Source: Bacillus subtilis (lineage in GTDB: Bacteria; Bacillota; Bacilli; Bacillales; Bacillaceae_C). From it: a stretch of 51,743 nt of DNA. Where the stretch lies: positions 1 to 51,743 of the forward strand of contig NZ_VTQV01000032.1 in NCBI RefSeq assembly GCF_008764245.1, read 5' to 3'. The notes beneath the pieces are model-generated. The model was not told the origin of the DNA. It saw nothing but the letters and a program-made list of their open reading frames with translations, and did not search any database. The position numbers and the translations under genes are program-made. Within the stretch, counting starts at the first letter, position 1, and each line of letters opens with the position of its first letter. Of the stretch, positions 1-8,303 are shown one piece after another.

Positions 1-3
1 GCA

Positions 4-43
4 GGCACCGAAAGTTTGCTAGTCGCTGGGCGCTGGAGCTAGA
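4..43. repeat. Partial dispersed intergenic repeat at the window edge
   Basis: These bases match, in reverse complement, positions 38270-38306 with two substitutions and a 3-base length difference. The two copies sit in unrelated intergenic contexts. The element resembles repeats I recall between Bacillus genes. It is cut off by the window start, so its full length is unknown. Confidence 0.7.
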
Positions 44-80
44 TCCGGCATTAGCCAAATTTTATACTTTTATCCTACAA

Positions 81-117
81 AAAAACGCCTGAGAACGTTT
101 TTCTCAAGCGTTTTTTG
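81..117. terminator. Intrinsic terminator upstream of cwlO
   Basis: An inverted repeat (AACGCCTGAG / CTCAAGCGTT) is followed by TTTTTT at 111-116 and preceded by an A run at 79-85. It could therefore work in both directions. It probably ends a gene lying before the window. Confidence 0.7.
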
Positions 118-157
118 TGTTTATTAACTTTATATCATTAAACTTATTCGACAAAAA

Positions 158-223
158 TGTAATAGAATTGAAATATAAATGTAATGGAAAAAAAGCCTAA
201 ATGTCGAATGATGATGTTATAAT
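158..223 (+). promoter_or_regulatory. cwlO promoter with WalR-like hexamers
   Basis: An extended -10 element (TGTTATAAT, 215-223) has no good -35. Upstream, three hexamers sit exactly 11 bases apart: TGTAAT at 158, TGAAAT at 169 and TGTAAT at 180. The WalR box is TGTWAH-N5-TGTWAH; the middle copy differs at one base. A weak -35 plus an upstream activator site fits WalR control, which is known for cwlO in B. subtilis. The start point near 230 would leave a leader of about 130 nt. WalR binding itself is inference. Confidence 0.55.
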
Positions 224-363
224 GAGACCAAACATTATGTACCAGAACTTTTATACTAAAAATAACACTCTATTGAGTTGGTCTTTTTAAAAAGAGAGAA
301 TACCTCATTACATAACCTTTTCATTCTATTAAAGAAAATCATTAAGAGTTTAGGGAGAGAAAA

Positions 364-1650
364 ATGAAAAAGAAACTACTATCTATCTGTTTAACGTCTG
401 TCATTGGGGCAAGTGTGTTATTTTCGACTTTTTCTAGTTCCGCCGTGTATGCAAATGAAGAATTAGATCAAAAGATTGAGAAGAAAAAAGAAGAAATCTC
501 GACTCTACAACAACGGGAAGAGGAAATGAAAGAACTCGTTGAAAAGCTGGATGCTAAAGTAGAAGAAACGAATGCAAAAATTAATGACCGTGAGAAAGAT
601 GTTGCGAAAACCAAAGACGAGGTAAAAGCATTAGAGGAAAAAATTGCGGATGTGAAGAAAAAAATTGAAGCACGCTACAAAATGCTTGAAAAACGAGCTC
701 GTTCCATTCAGCAAAGTGGTAATGGGGTGACAACCTATATCGATGTTTTGTTAGGTGCTGAAAGTTTTGGTGATTTTGTTGATCGAACTGTTACTTTAGC
801 CAAGATCGTCGATGCTGATAAAAGTATATTAGACCAACAGAAGGAAGATATCAAAACATTAGAAGATTCTCAAGCACAGCTAAATGATAAGCTGGCTAAG
901 ATTCAAACAGAGCTTAAAGAAATTGAAGGATTGAAGGAAGAACTTACATATCAAATCAATGATAAAAAGAGCATGTTGGCTGCTGCGAAACAACAACAAG
1001 ATAGCGCGAATGCCGATTTAGTCGATTTGGAAAATCAAAAATCGATTTGGTTAGACAAGGAGAAAGAAAAGCAACAGAAAGCGGAAGCGCAAAAGCAAAT
1101 TGCGAAAGAAACAACTAAAGAGAAAGAATCATCTTCAGAAAAGAGTAGTGAAGGTAAAACGACTTCAACAACATCAACAGCTTCAGCAGCTTCAACAACG
1201 GCTGTGAAGGAAGAGAAGGCTGATACTACACCAGCGACTCCTGTCTCTAAGCAGGGATCAGGTGCGATTGAAACAGCGATAAGTACAGGATCATCGATCG
1301 TTGGAAACTCTCCTTATAAATGGGGCGGTGGCCGTACAAGTGCTGATATTAAAAATCGATTATTTGATTGTTCAGCGTTTGTTCATTGGGCCTATGCTTC
1401 AGCCGGAGTGAATCTTGGTTGGTCAACGAGTGAGCTCGTAAATCAGGGAAGAGCTGTAAGTGCCTCAGAAATGAAAAGAGGCGATCTCGTGTTCTTTGAT
1501 ACGTACAAAACAAATGGACATGTTGGGATCTATTTAGGCAACGGCACATTTCTAAACGATAATTCATCTCATGGTGTATCGATTGATTCAATGAGCAATA
1601 GCTATTGGAAGAGTCATTTTAGTGGTGTTGTAAGACGTGTAGTTGAATAA
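364..1650 (+). CDS. cwlO: Peptidoglycan D,L-endopeptidase CwlO
   Basis: A secreted cell-wall hydrolase that cuts the D-Glu-mDAP bond of peptidoglycan stem peptides during elongation. The 428-residue protein has a signal peptide (cleavage probably after VYA, about residue 30), a long charged coiled coil (about 31-250), a Ser/Thr/Ala-rich linker (about 250-300) and a C-terminal NlpC/P60 domain. The nucleophile is Cys336 in FDCSAF and the histidine is His386 in [11 protein letters not shown]. The C-terminal 70 residues are almost identical to B. subtilis CwlO as I remember it, and the N-terminal coiled coil also aligns, which separates it from LytE/LytF (LysM repeats). In B. subtilis the coiled coil is where FtsEX regulates the enzyme. 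The start follows AGGGAGA. A strong terminator makes it a single-gene unit. Confidence 0.95.
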   Translation: MKKKLLSICLTSVIGASVLFSTFSSSAVYANEELDQKIEKKKEEISTLQQREEEMKELVEKLDAKVEETNAKINDREKDVAKTKDEVKALEEKIADVKKKIEARYKMLEKRARSIQQSGNGVTTYIDVLLGAESFGDFVDRTVTLAKIVDADKSILDQQKEDIKTLEDSQAQLNDKLAKIQTELKEIEGLKEELTYQINDKKSMLAAAKQQQDSANADLVDLENQKSIWLDKEKEKQQKAEAQKQIAKETTKEKESSSEKSSEGKTTSTTSTASAASTTAVKEEKADTTPATPVSKQGSGAIETAISTGSSIVGNSPYKWGGGRTSADIKNRLFDCSAFVHWAYASAGVNLGWSTSELVNQGRAVSASEMKRGDLVFFDTYKTNGHVGIYLGNGTFLNDNSSHGVSIDSMSNSYWKSHFSGVVRRVVE

Positions 1651-1663
1651 TAGAATATCTTTA

Positions 1664-1712
1664 TAAAGCAGGTTCTAGAGCAAATGTTTATTCGCTCCAG
1701 AACCTGCTTTAC
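1664..1712 (+). terminator. Terminator of cwlO
   Basis: A 17-bp stem (AAAGCAGGTTCTAGAGC at 1665-1681, paired near 1694-1710) closes a 12-base loop and is followed by a weak T-rich run. It lies 14 bases after the cwlO stop. Confidence 0.8.
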
Positions 1713-1734
1713 TATTTCTTAATTGTTCATCCCG

Positions 1735-1960
1735 CATTAATTGGCTGTAAGCCCTCACTTCAAGAATTCGCGAAAAACCCAGAATTGTAAGTGGGGGTTC
1801 AACAGCTACCAACAGGATGTTGCGAACTTAGCCTTTGATCCTTTAACAATCAGTAGGGGACAGAGGGATGCTGATTAAGATCGCCACAACCGCATCTCTA
1901 CGTCTGTGTGCCCTGCGTCCCGCAGGCCTAAACCCCCACTGATTGAGTTTCACTTTATGA
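1735..1960. repeat. Folded dispersed repeat between cwlO and the sugar cluster
   Basis: The 1713-2290 gap holds no convincing gene. This part has an inverted pair, CAATCAGTAGGGG (1847-1859) and CCCCCACTGATTG (1933-1945), matching at 12 of 13 positions. Between the arms is a GCGTCCCGCAGGCCTAA block that recurs in degenerate form near 17326-17343. It resembles dispersed Bacillaceae intergenic repeats; no transposase is linked to it. Confidence 0.55.
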
Positions 1961-1994
1961 ATTGTGTAGGTTGTTAGGCTAAGCAGAAAAAACC

Positions 1995-2145
1995 TTATTT
2001 CTACAAAAATCTGCTTTGCAAAAAAGTGTTATTTCTACAAAAAGTGTTAAAGTACAGGGGAGAAATCTTATAGTGACAGTGTTTTTGAGCGTTTACTAAA
2101 AAAGTACAAAAAATGAATATTGCAGGAAAAATGTAAACGCTTTAA
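1995..2145 (+). promoter_or_regulatory. Regulatory region of the sugar-import operon with cre-like sites
   Basis: A 15-base direct repeat (TTATTTCTACAAAAA) occurs at 1995 and 2029. A possible sigma-A promoter has TTAAAG (2047) and TATAGT (2069) with 16-base spacing. Downstream lie AGCGTTTAC (2088-2096) and its exact reverse complement GTAAACGCT (2133-2141). The second sits in TGTAAACGCTTTAA (2132-2145), which matches the CcpA cre consensus TGWAANCGNTNWCA except for one base. Catabolite repression by roadblock, or a LacI-type operator pair, is inferred. The leader to the first gene is over 200 nt. Confidence 0.5.
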
Positions 2146-2308
2146 ATTGTCAGTAAGCAGGACACGTAAAAATGAATTAGAAAACGAAAATGAAAAGAGG
2201 AGGAGAATTGAATCGAAAATTGATCATTCATATTAAGATCAGTGCATGAAAGGATATTTTTAAGAAGCTGACAATATCCAAACTTTAATTATGATGGAGG
2301 GGTCTTTA

Positions 2309-3844
2309 TTGAGAAAGATGACAAAATCTTTAAAGAATTATCTCGTTGGGGGTTTGATTTTCACTTTACTATTTGCTGCAGGCTGCAGTGGTGGAAAAGA
2401 AACAAGTCAATCTGGAAAGCAAGGTGATCAAGGGACGACCGATTCCGAGCGAATGCAATTGGAGGTCTTCGTTCCTACGTTTACAACAGAGCCGCCAAAA
2501 CCAACTAGTCCTGTTATTGAAGCATTACAAGATTATACGGATACAGACATTAAGATGATCTGGGTTCCGAACAGTAATTTAGACGATAAATTTAATATCA
2601 CCTTATCCTCAGGAGATCTACCGCATATTATGTATGTTCCTAGTAAATCACCTAGTTTTGTCAGCGCGGTAAGAGATGGGGCATTTTGGGAACTCGGCCC
2701 TTATTTAAAAGATTACCCTAACTTAAGTCAGGCAAACGAAATTATCTTAAACAATAGTTCAGTCAATGGCGATATATACGGTATTTACCGGAGTCGTGAT
2801 CTTGGCCGCAATGGTGTGATCATTCGTAAAGATTGGCTGGAAAACTTGGAGTTAGAGGAACCTAAAACCATTGAAGATTTTTACAATATGTTGAAGGCTT
2901 TTAAAGAAGAAGACCCTGATGGAAATGGAAAAGATGATACGTACGGGATGGTTGTATCTAAATATGAAGGTCCATGGGACGTGATGCAAACATGGTTTGG
3001 TGTTCCAAATAAGTGGGGAGAAAATGATAAAGGTGAACTAGAACCAGCCTTTTTACATGAAAATTATTTGGAGGCCCTTAACTTTTTTAAGAAATTATAT
3101 GATGAGGGACTTGTGAACGAGGATTTTGCTGTTATGGATCCAGCTCAATGGTCTGATCCTGTTGTTTCTGGCAAGGCCGGGGTCCAAGTCAATGTAGTTG
3201 ATGGAGGACATCGGATTCAGGAAAAGATCATCGATGCTGATCCTAATAATGAGGATCCAATTACCGTTATTGGTGCTGTGGAAGGTCCTACAGGATTACA
3301 CAATTTACCAACATCTGGTTATTCAGGAATGCTTGCTGTTTCTAAAACGAAAGTAAAAACAGAGGAAGAACTCAAAAAAGTTTTAACGTTTTTAGATAAG
3401 TTGAATGATGAAGAAGCACAAATTCTTGCTGAAAACGGAATTGAGGGAAAGCATTACGAGATCGTTGATGGAGAAATGGAGAACCTGACAAAAGATGATC
3501 CTGGATTGCTCTCAGAATTAGATGGTCTGAATCAAATGTTAATGTACCTTCCTGAAGCTAAGAGTTTAACACCTAAGACAACACCGCTTAGAGAGTTAGA
3601 GGAAGAAGTAAAGTTAGCCAATGAAGAAATCGTTGTACCTAACCCAGCAGAAGCCTTTATTTCAGAAGTATATTCTAAAAAAGGAACGCAATTAGATAAT
3701 ATTATTCAAGATGCTCGTATTAAGTATATTGTTGGGCAAATTGATGAATCTGGACTGGATGAAGCGGTTGAACTATGGAAAAAGTCTGGTGGAAACGATT
3801 ATTTAGAAGAAATTAACAAGCTCTATAAAGAAGTAAATAAATAA
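2309..3844 (+). CDS. LplA/YtcQ-like sugar-binding lipoprotein of an ABC importer
   Basis: Extracellular family-1 solute-binding protein that should capture oligosaccharides and hand them to the two permeases encoded next. It is 511 residues from the TTG at 2309, chosen because GGAGGGG (2296-2302) lies 6 bases upstream; an ATG at 2291 overlaps that site and has none of its own. The N terminus has a positively charged start, a hydrophobic stretch and the lipobox LLFAAGC, so it is lipid-anchored at Cys. Length and neighbours fit the large (about 500 aa) LplA/YtcQ group rather than the shorter maltose-type proteins. A calcium-like D-x-D-G-N-G-K-D-D motif lies near residue 208. The substrate is inferred from the esterase and glycosidase downstream. 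Confidence 0.88.
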   Translation: MRKMTKSLKNYLVGGLIFTLLFAAGCSGGKETSQSGKQGDQGTTDSERMQLEVFVPTFTTEPPKPTSPVIEALQDYTDTDIKMIWVPNSNLDDKFNITLSSGDLPHIMYVPSKSPSFVSAVRDGAFWELGPYLKDYPNLSQANEIILNNSSVNGDIYGIYRSRDLGRNGVIIRKDWLENLELEEPKTIEDFYNMLKAFKEEDPDGNGKDDTYGMVVSKYEGPWDVMQTWFGVPNKWGENDKGELEPAFLHENYLEALNFFKKLYDEGLVNEDFAVMDPAQWSDPVVSGKAGVQVNVVDGGHRIQEKIIDADPNNEDPITVIGAVEGPTGLHNLPTSGYSGMLAVSKTKVKTEEELKKVLTFLDKLNDEEAQILAENGIEGKHYEIVDGEMENLTKDDPGLLSELDGLNQMLMYLPEAKSLTPKTTPLRELEEEVKLANEEIVVPNPAEAFISEVYSKKGTQLDNIIQDARIKYIVGQIDESGLDEAVELWKKSGGNDYLEEINKLYKEVNK

Positions 3845-3854
3845 AGGGTGAAGG

Positions 3855-3884
3855 AGCAGGTGGTGGGATCACCTCCTGCTTTTA
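3855..3884 (+). terminator. Intra-operon hairpin after the binding-protein gene
   Basis: An 11-bp stem with one mismatch (3855-3865 with 3870-3880) and a GGAT loop is followed by TTTTATC. It sits between the binding-protein gene and the permease gene. It probably protects the upstream mRNA or terminates partially, giving more binding protein than permease. Confidence 0.6.
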
Positions 3885-3927
3885 TCTACAACAATAAAAC
3901 AGCAATCATAGCCTGAGGGGGGAGCAA

Positions 3928-4890
3928 ATGCACAACGTAAATCTCGAACAAAGTTCAGGAATCGAACCGCTTATAACGCCTAAGAAAAAGAATGTAATGG
4001 CAAAACTAAAAAAGTTTAAATGGCTGTATATTATGTTGTTGCCAGGTGTGATTTATTTTGTCGTCTTTAAGTACTTTCCAATGTGGGGGGTGTTAATTGC
4101 CTTCCAAGACTATTCCCCATTTCTAGGGTTTACAGGGAGTACATGGGTAGGATTTGAACATTTTAAAGATTTCTTTATGAATCCTGATTTTACACGTTTA
4201 TTACGGAATACATTTATATTGGCCTTATATGACCTAGTATTTTATTTTCCGGCACCCATCATTTTATCGCTATTATTAAATGAAATAAGAATTAACTTTT
4301 ATAAGCGAGCTGTCCAAACGTTAGTCTATGTTCCGCATTTTATGTCATGGGTAATTATCGCAAGTATTAGTTATGTGTTTTTGACAACAAGTGGTGGTGT
4401 CGTAAATTCAATTTTAGAGAATGTATTAGGACATAAAATTGATTTTCTTTCCAGTCCAAGTTGGTTTCGCCCCATGATTATGGTGCAAATTATCTGGAAA
4501 GAAGTTGGTTGGGGCACCGTAATCTTTTTGGCAGCGCTCGCCAGTGTCGACCAAGAGCAATATGAGGCAGCCATTGTGGATGGTGCTGGTCGATTTCGTC
4601 GATTGTGGCATGTCACCTTGCCAGCATTAAGAAGCACGATTGTGATTTTGCTGATCTTACGATTAGGCAATTTCTTAGATACTGGATTTCAACAAATCTA
4701 TTTGATGTCTAACTCATTAAACCGCGGGGTTGCAGACGTTTTCGATACATATGTCTATTTTGTCGGGATAACAGAAGGTGCATTCAGCTATAGTACGGCA
4801 GTGGGACTTTTTAAATCTGTAGTTGGAATTGTGCTGATCGTTGGAGCCGATCGTCTCGCCAAGAAATTGGGACAAGGTGGTTTATTTTAA
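3928..4890 (+). CDS. LplB/YteP-like sugar ABC permease
   Basis: Inner-membrane permease of the carbohydrate uptake (CUT1) type, 320 residues. After a cytoplasmic tail of about 35 residues there are six predicted membrane segments, and the ATPase-docking EAA loop reads EQYEAAIVDGAGRFRRLWHV (about residues 211-230). The motif YFPMWGVLIAFQDYSPF near residue 48 is typical of LplB/YteP proteins. The ATG follows GAGGGGGG. It pairs with the next permease. No ATP-binding gene exists in this cluster; relatives in B. subtilis use the shared ATPase MsmX, so the same is inferred here. Confidence 0.9.
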   Translation: MHNVNLEQSSGIEPLITPKKKNVMAKLKKFKWLYIMLLPGVIYFVVFKYFPMWGVLIAFQDYSPFLGFTGSTWVGFEHFKDFFMNPDFTRLLRNTFILALYDLVFYFPAPIILSLLLNEIRINFYKRAVQTLVYVPHFMSWVIIASISYVFLTTSGGVVNSILENVLGHKIDFLSSPSWFRPMIMVQIIWKEVGWGTVIFLAALASVDQEQYEAAIVDGAGRFRRLWHVTLPALRSTIVILLILRLGNFLDTGFQQIYLMSNSLNRGVADVFDTYVYFVGITEGAFSYSTAVGLFKSVVGIVLIVGADRLAKKLGQGGLF

Positions 4891-4911
4891 AAGAATAGGA
4901 GGTTGATTCGA

Positions 4912-5790
4912 TTGCATAAGATGCATAATACAACGGCTGGAAGGATCTTTGATGTTTTTAATTTTATCCTTCTTGGGATACTCGGACTCGCAACGGTTGT
5001 CCCTTTTCTTTATATTATTGGTGGATCCTTTGCGACAGAATCCGAGTTAGCAACTAGACCATTCTTTATCATACCGGAGAATTTTACAACTGCAGCTTAT
5101 CAATACATTTTCTCAACCGATTCGGTTGTTAGAAGTCTAGGTGTTTCTGTATTCGTCACAGTCGTTGGAACATTGATCAGTTTGATTTTAACTTTGACAT
5201 TTGCCTATCCGTTATCAAGAAAAGAGATGATGGGAAGAAATGTTGTTTTAAACTTAATTTTGTTCTCTATGTTATTTAGTGGTGGAATGATTCCGACGTA
5301 TTTGCTTGTGAAGGGATTGGGCTTACTAGATTCCTTATGGGCGTTAATTTTACCGTTGGCCATTAATCCCTTTTATGTCATTATTGTCAAAACATTTTTT
5401 CAAGAACTTCCACAAGAATTGGAAGATGCCTCTAAAATGGATGGTTGTTCTGAGATCCAGACATTTTGGCGAGTGATGTTACCATTATCCAAACCTGTCA
5501 TTGCTACATTTACATTGTTTTATGCGGTATTTTATTGGAATGACTTTTTCCAAGCCCTCTTATATATCACGGATACAACAAAGTGGCCGATTCAACTATT
5601 GTTACAACAATTAGTCATGGTAGCGAATGTAGGGATTGGTGATATAAGTGAAGCAACATTATATGAACCGCCTGAAGAATCGATCAAATTAGCGGTGATT
5701 GTGATCGCGACTGTCCCGATTCTTTTATTCTATCCATTTTTACAAAAGCATTTTGCTAAAGGGGTTATGCTTGGATCGGTGAAAGGATAA
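4912..5790 (+). CDS. LplC/YtcP-like sugar ABC permease
   Basis: Second membrane subunit of the importer, 292 residues from a TTG at 4912 placed 9 bases after AGGAGG. An in-frame TTG at 4903 overlaps that site and an ATG at 4921 is too far from it. Six membrane segments are predicted. The EAA loop reads ELEDASKMDGCSEIQTFWRV, and the protein ends KGVMLGSVKG, a typical ending for this family. The start lies 21 bases after the first permease gene, so the two are co-transcribed and probably form a heterodimer. Confidence 0.9.
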   Translation: MHKMHNTTAGRIFDVFNFILLGILGLATVVPFLYIIGGSFATESELATRPFFIIPENFTTAAYQYIFSTDSVVRSLGVSVFVTVVGTLISLILTLTFAYPLSRKEMMGRNVVLNLILFSMLFSGGMIPTYLLVKGLGLLDSLWALILPLAINPFYVIIVKTFFQELPQELEDASKMDGCSEIQTFWRVMLPLSKPVIATFTLFYAVFYWNDFFQALLYITDTTKWPIQLLLQQLVMVANVGIGDISEATLYEPPEESIKLAVIVIATVPILLFYPFLQKHFAKGVMLGSVKG

Positions 5791-5887
5791 GGTAAGGTCA
5801 AATTGGGATAATTTAAATATTTTAGTGAATTTTGTCAACTCTTGTTTTACAATAAGGATAGGATCATAAACAAGGTTGGTGAAATGT

Positions 5888-8221
5888 TTGCTAAGAAAAA
5901 TAAAGCTGTTGAACAGTAAAAAGGGGATAAGTTGGCGAAGTCGATATTTTCGTGGGAATTTCATCTTAATCTTATTCATTGCTTCCTTTCCGGGGATCAT
6001 TTCAGGTTTTTGTTTGTACTGGTTTGGGATTAATCAACTGGAAAAGGAACTGACAAAAGCCCATGAGGATCAGATCGTGGATCGAGCCAATAATATTGCT
6101 GATCAATTAGAAGATCTGGAAATTCTGATGTCTCATTGGGCATTTGATCCCCGCTTTGATTATTCGTTAATGGACATCAACTTTGTTAAAGACTTTCTTG
6201 AAACAAGAGACATTAGTAAGAAGTTATTAATTTTGCAAGGAAGCAACCCGTTAATCGATAAAGTAGAACTTTATTTAGATCTTGATCAGCCTCTATTATT
6301 TAATCCGAATTACAATGTCATTCAAGACCAGAAAGAAAAGCGATATTATCATTCAATCGTAGAGACGAAACAATCTATCCAATGGAATCGCCTACATAAA
6401 CCGAGTGTTGAAAATAGTAGACAACAGTTAACACTGTCCCATCATATACCAGGGGTTAGCAGTCCGGCGTTTGGAACGATTATATTAACGATTGATCAAC
6501 ATAAGCTGCTCCAATTATTAGAAACATTAACACCTTATAATGAAGGCGTCACGATTTTATTGGATGAAGACCATGAGATTTTAGCATCCTCCAACACGAA
6601 TGAGTCGTCTGATTTTGTTCACAATATAAAGAATACGGCTCTTAAACAAGGGAGCAAAAAAGGTTCATTTTCTTTAGAATGGGAGAAGGAAAAATACTCG
6701 GTATCATTTGGTACGATGAAAAGAATTGGTGGAGAGTGGCTGTACATTTCTGCCGCCCCGATTTCGTCAATTACCTCTCCAATCGTTTTTATTTCTAAAC
6801 TTATTTTAGTTATTAGCTTTTCTGGCTTGATTTTAGCTATTATTATGACTTGGTTTGCATCGATTCGAATTTATAATCCATTGCAGCGGCTCATGAGAGT
6901 ATTCACGGTGGACGAACAGGCCGCCGGTATAGACCGTAGCCAGGACGAATTTGACATCATCAAGGAAAACTGGATAAAGGTCACGACTGAAAGTGAAAAA
7001 TTACAACAGCGTCTTTCTGCCCAAATCCCACAATTGAAACAAAGCTTTCTGCTCCAACTTAGAAATGGCTATTTATACGATTACTCAGAGCAAGAGTTAC
7101 GTACCCGAATGGAAAATTACGGATGGGACCTCCATGAGCAACAGTACTTATTACTTGATGTGCAGTTAACGGGTATTTATCAATCTGAAATAAAAGAATT
7201 AGAGAAAGATGATAGCTTAATCACATTTACAGCTGTAAATATCATTGAGGAATATGTGAAAGATTATTTCGAACAAAGTACGATTGTCAATTATCATAAT
7301 CGGTCTGTTGGAGTTTTTATTGTTGCCCCTTTACATACAAAATTAAATAAGCAACTTATGGATTTTTCAAAAGGTGTTACTTCTATGATCAACGATATAC
7401 TGAAATTAAATGTGACGATCACAATCAGTGAAACGATCGACCAAGTGAAAAAAATTCCCTCTTTATTTGAGAATGTAACGATGGGTAGACAGTATCGGAG
7501 CTTTGAAAATAGTAATCAATTGATAAATTTACAAGATTTTAATAAAAACGGAAAGCGCTTTAAGGTCGTCTATCCTTTCGAAACGGAGCGAGAAGTAATC
7601 CAAGCTGTTAGACGAGGAGAAATAGAAGAAACGGAACGGTTGATTCGAAAATTCCTCAATGAATTGAAAGAAAATGGAATCCAGGAAATTAATATTCAAC
7701 CAGGGATGCTGCAATTATTTAGTACCATTCAACATGAAATACTTCACTCTGGTATCCATCCCAATGAATTATTTGAAGGAAGAAACATGTTTGATGAGCT
7801 TTCAGAGATTAGGGAGCCGGAATGGATGGTCAAATGGATTATCGATGAGGTCATAGCCCCCTATATCCAATTATTGGAGGGACAGTTGGATATAGAAATG
7901 AAACGTTACATTGAGAAGGTTGTTGATTATATTCATGAAAATTATAGAGAGGACATTTCGTTAGAGAGCTGTGCTGATGTTGTCGGGACTACTCCTTATA
8001 CATTGAGCAGATCATTCAAAAAGATATTAAATATAAATTTTATCGATTATGTCACGGAGCTTCGAATGAATAAAGCGAAGGAATTATTAATTAATACAAA
8101 TATGAAAATTAATGATATATCTGAATGTGTTGGCTATCGCCATAGTTATTTTAATCGGATTTTTAAAAAGCAAGTAGGGGTTACACCCAGTCAATTTCGA
8201 AAAATGAAGGCAGCGAAATAG
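5888..8221 (+). CDS. Membrane-anchored AraC-family regulator (YtdP/YesS type)
   Basis: Likely controls the sugar cluster around it. From the TTG at 5888 (after AAGGTTGGTG) it is about 777 residues; TTG 5876 and GTG 5879 are alternatives with poorer spacing. A membrane segment near residues 25-45 and another near 300-325 bracket a probable extracellular sensor domain. A cytoplasmic linker follows, then a C-terminal AraC DNA-binding domain in the last 100 residues with two helix-turn-helix units (ISLESCADVVGTTPYTLSRS and INDISECVGYRHSYFNRIFK). Long regulators of this shape accompany YtcQ/YesO-type importers in B. subtilis. It probably senses the sugar directly outside the cell or through the binding protein; that is inference. 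Confidence 0.85.
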   Translation: MLRKIKLLNSKKGISWRSRYFRGNFILILFIASFPGIISGFCLYWFGINQLEKELTKAHEDQIVDRANNIADQLEDLEILMSHWAFDPRFDYSLMDINFVKDFLETRDISKKLLILQGSNPLIDKVELYLDLDQPLLFNPNYNVIQDQKEKRYYHSIVETKQSIQWNRLHKPSVENSRQQLTLSHHIPGVSSPAFGTIILTIDQHKLLQLLETLTPYNEGVTILLDEDHEILASSNTNESSDFVHNIKNTALKQGSKKGSFSLEWEKEKYSVSFGTMKRIGGEWLYISAAPISSITSPIVFISKLILVISFSGLILAIIMTWFASIRIYNPLQRLMRVFTVDEQAAGIDRSQDEFDIIKENWIKVTTESEKLQQRLSAQIPQLKQSFLLQLRNGYLYDYSEQELRTRMENYGWDLHEQQYLLLDVQLTGIYQSEIKELEKDDSLITFTAVNIIEEYVKDYFEQSTIVNYHNRSVGVFIVAPLHTKLNKQLMDFSKGVTSMINDILKLNVTITISETIDQVKKIPSLFENVTMGRQYRSFENSNQLINLQDFNKNGKRFKVVYPFETEREVIQAVRRGEIEETERLIRKFLNELKENGIQEINIQPGMLQLFSTIQHEILHSGIHPNELFEGRNMFDELSEIREPEWMVKWIIDEVIAPYIQLLEGQLDIEMKRYIEKVVDYIHENYREDISLESCADVVGTTPYTLSRSFKKILNINFIDYVTELRMNKAKELLINTNMKINDISECVGYRHSYFNRIFKKQVGVTPSQFRKMKAAK

Positions 8222-8225
8222 TTCT

Positions 8226-8288
8226 ATGATTTTACGCATATGCGTAGGATAGAGAATATTTGCACTTAGCAAAAAGAGCTAAAATCAT
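8226..8288 (+). promoter_or_regulatory. Palindrome and inverted repeat before the glycosidase gene
   Basis: A perfect 14-base palindrome TACGCATATGCGTA lies at 8233-8246. A 9-base inverted pair, ATGATTTTA (8226-8234) and TAAAATCAT (8280-8288), encloses the whole gap between the regulator and glycosidase genes and ends directly before the AAGGAG of the latter. It could be an operator or an RNA fold acting on translation. There is no clear promoter. Confidence 0.45.
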
Positions 8289-8303
8289 AAGGAGTTGTGA
8301 ACT

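Noticed and set aside
364-1650. Phage endolysin or LytE/LytF-type hydrolase
   Set aside because: The coiled-coil N terminus, absence of LysM repeats and the C-terminal sequence fit CwlO.
1735-1960. IS200/IS605-like remnant
   Set aside because: There are inverted segments but no transposase fragment, so a passive dispersed repeat is the safer reading.
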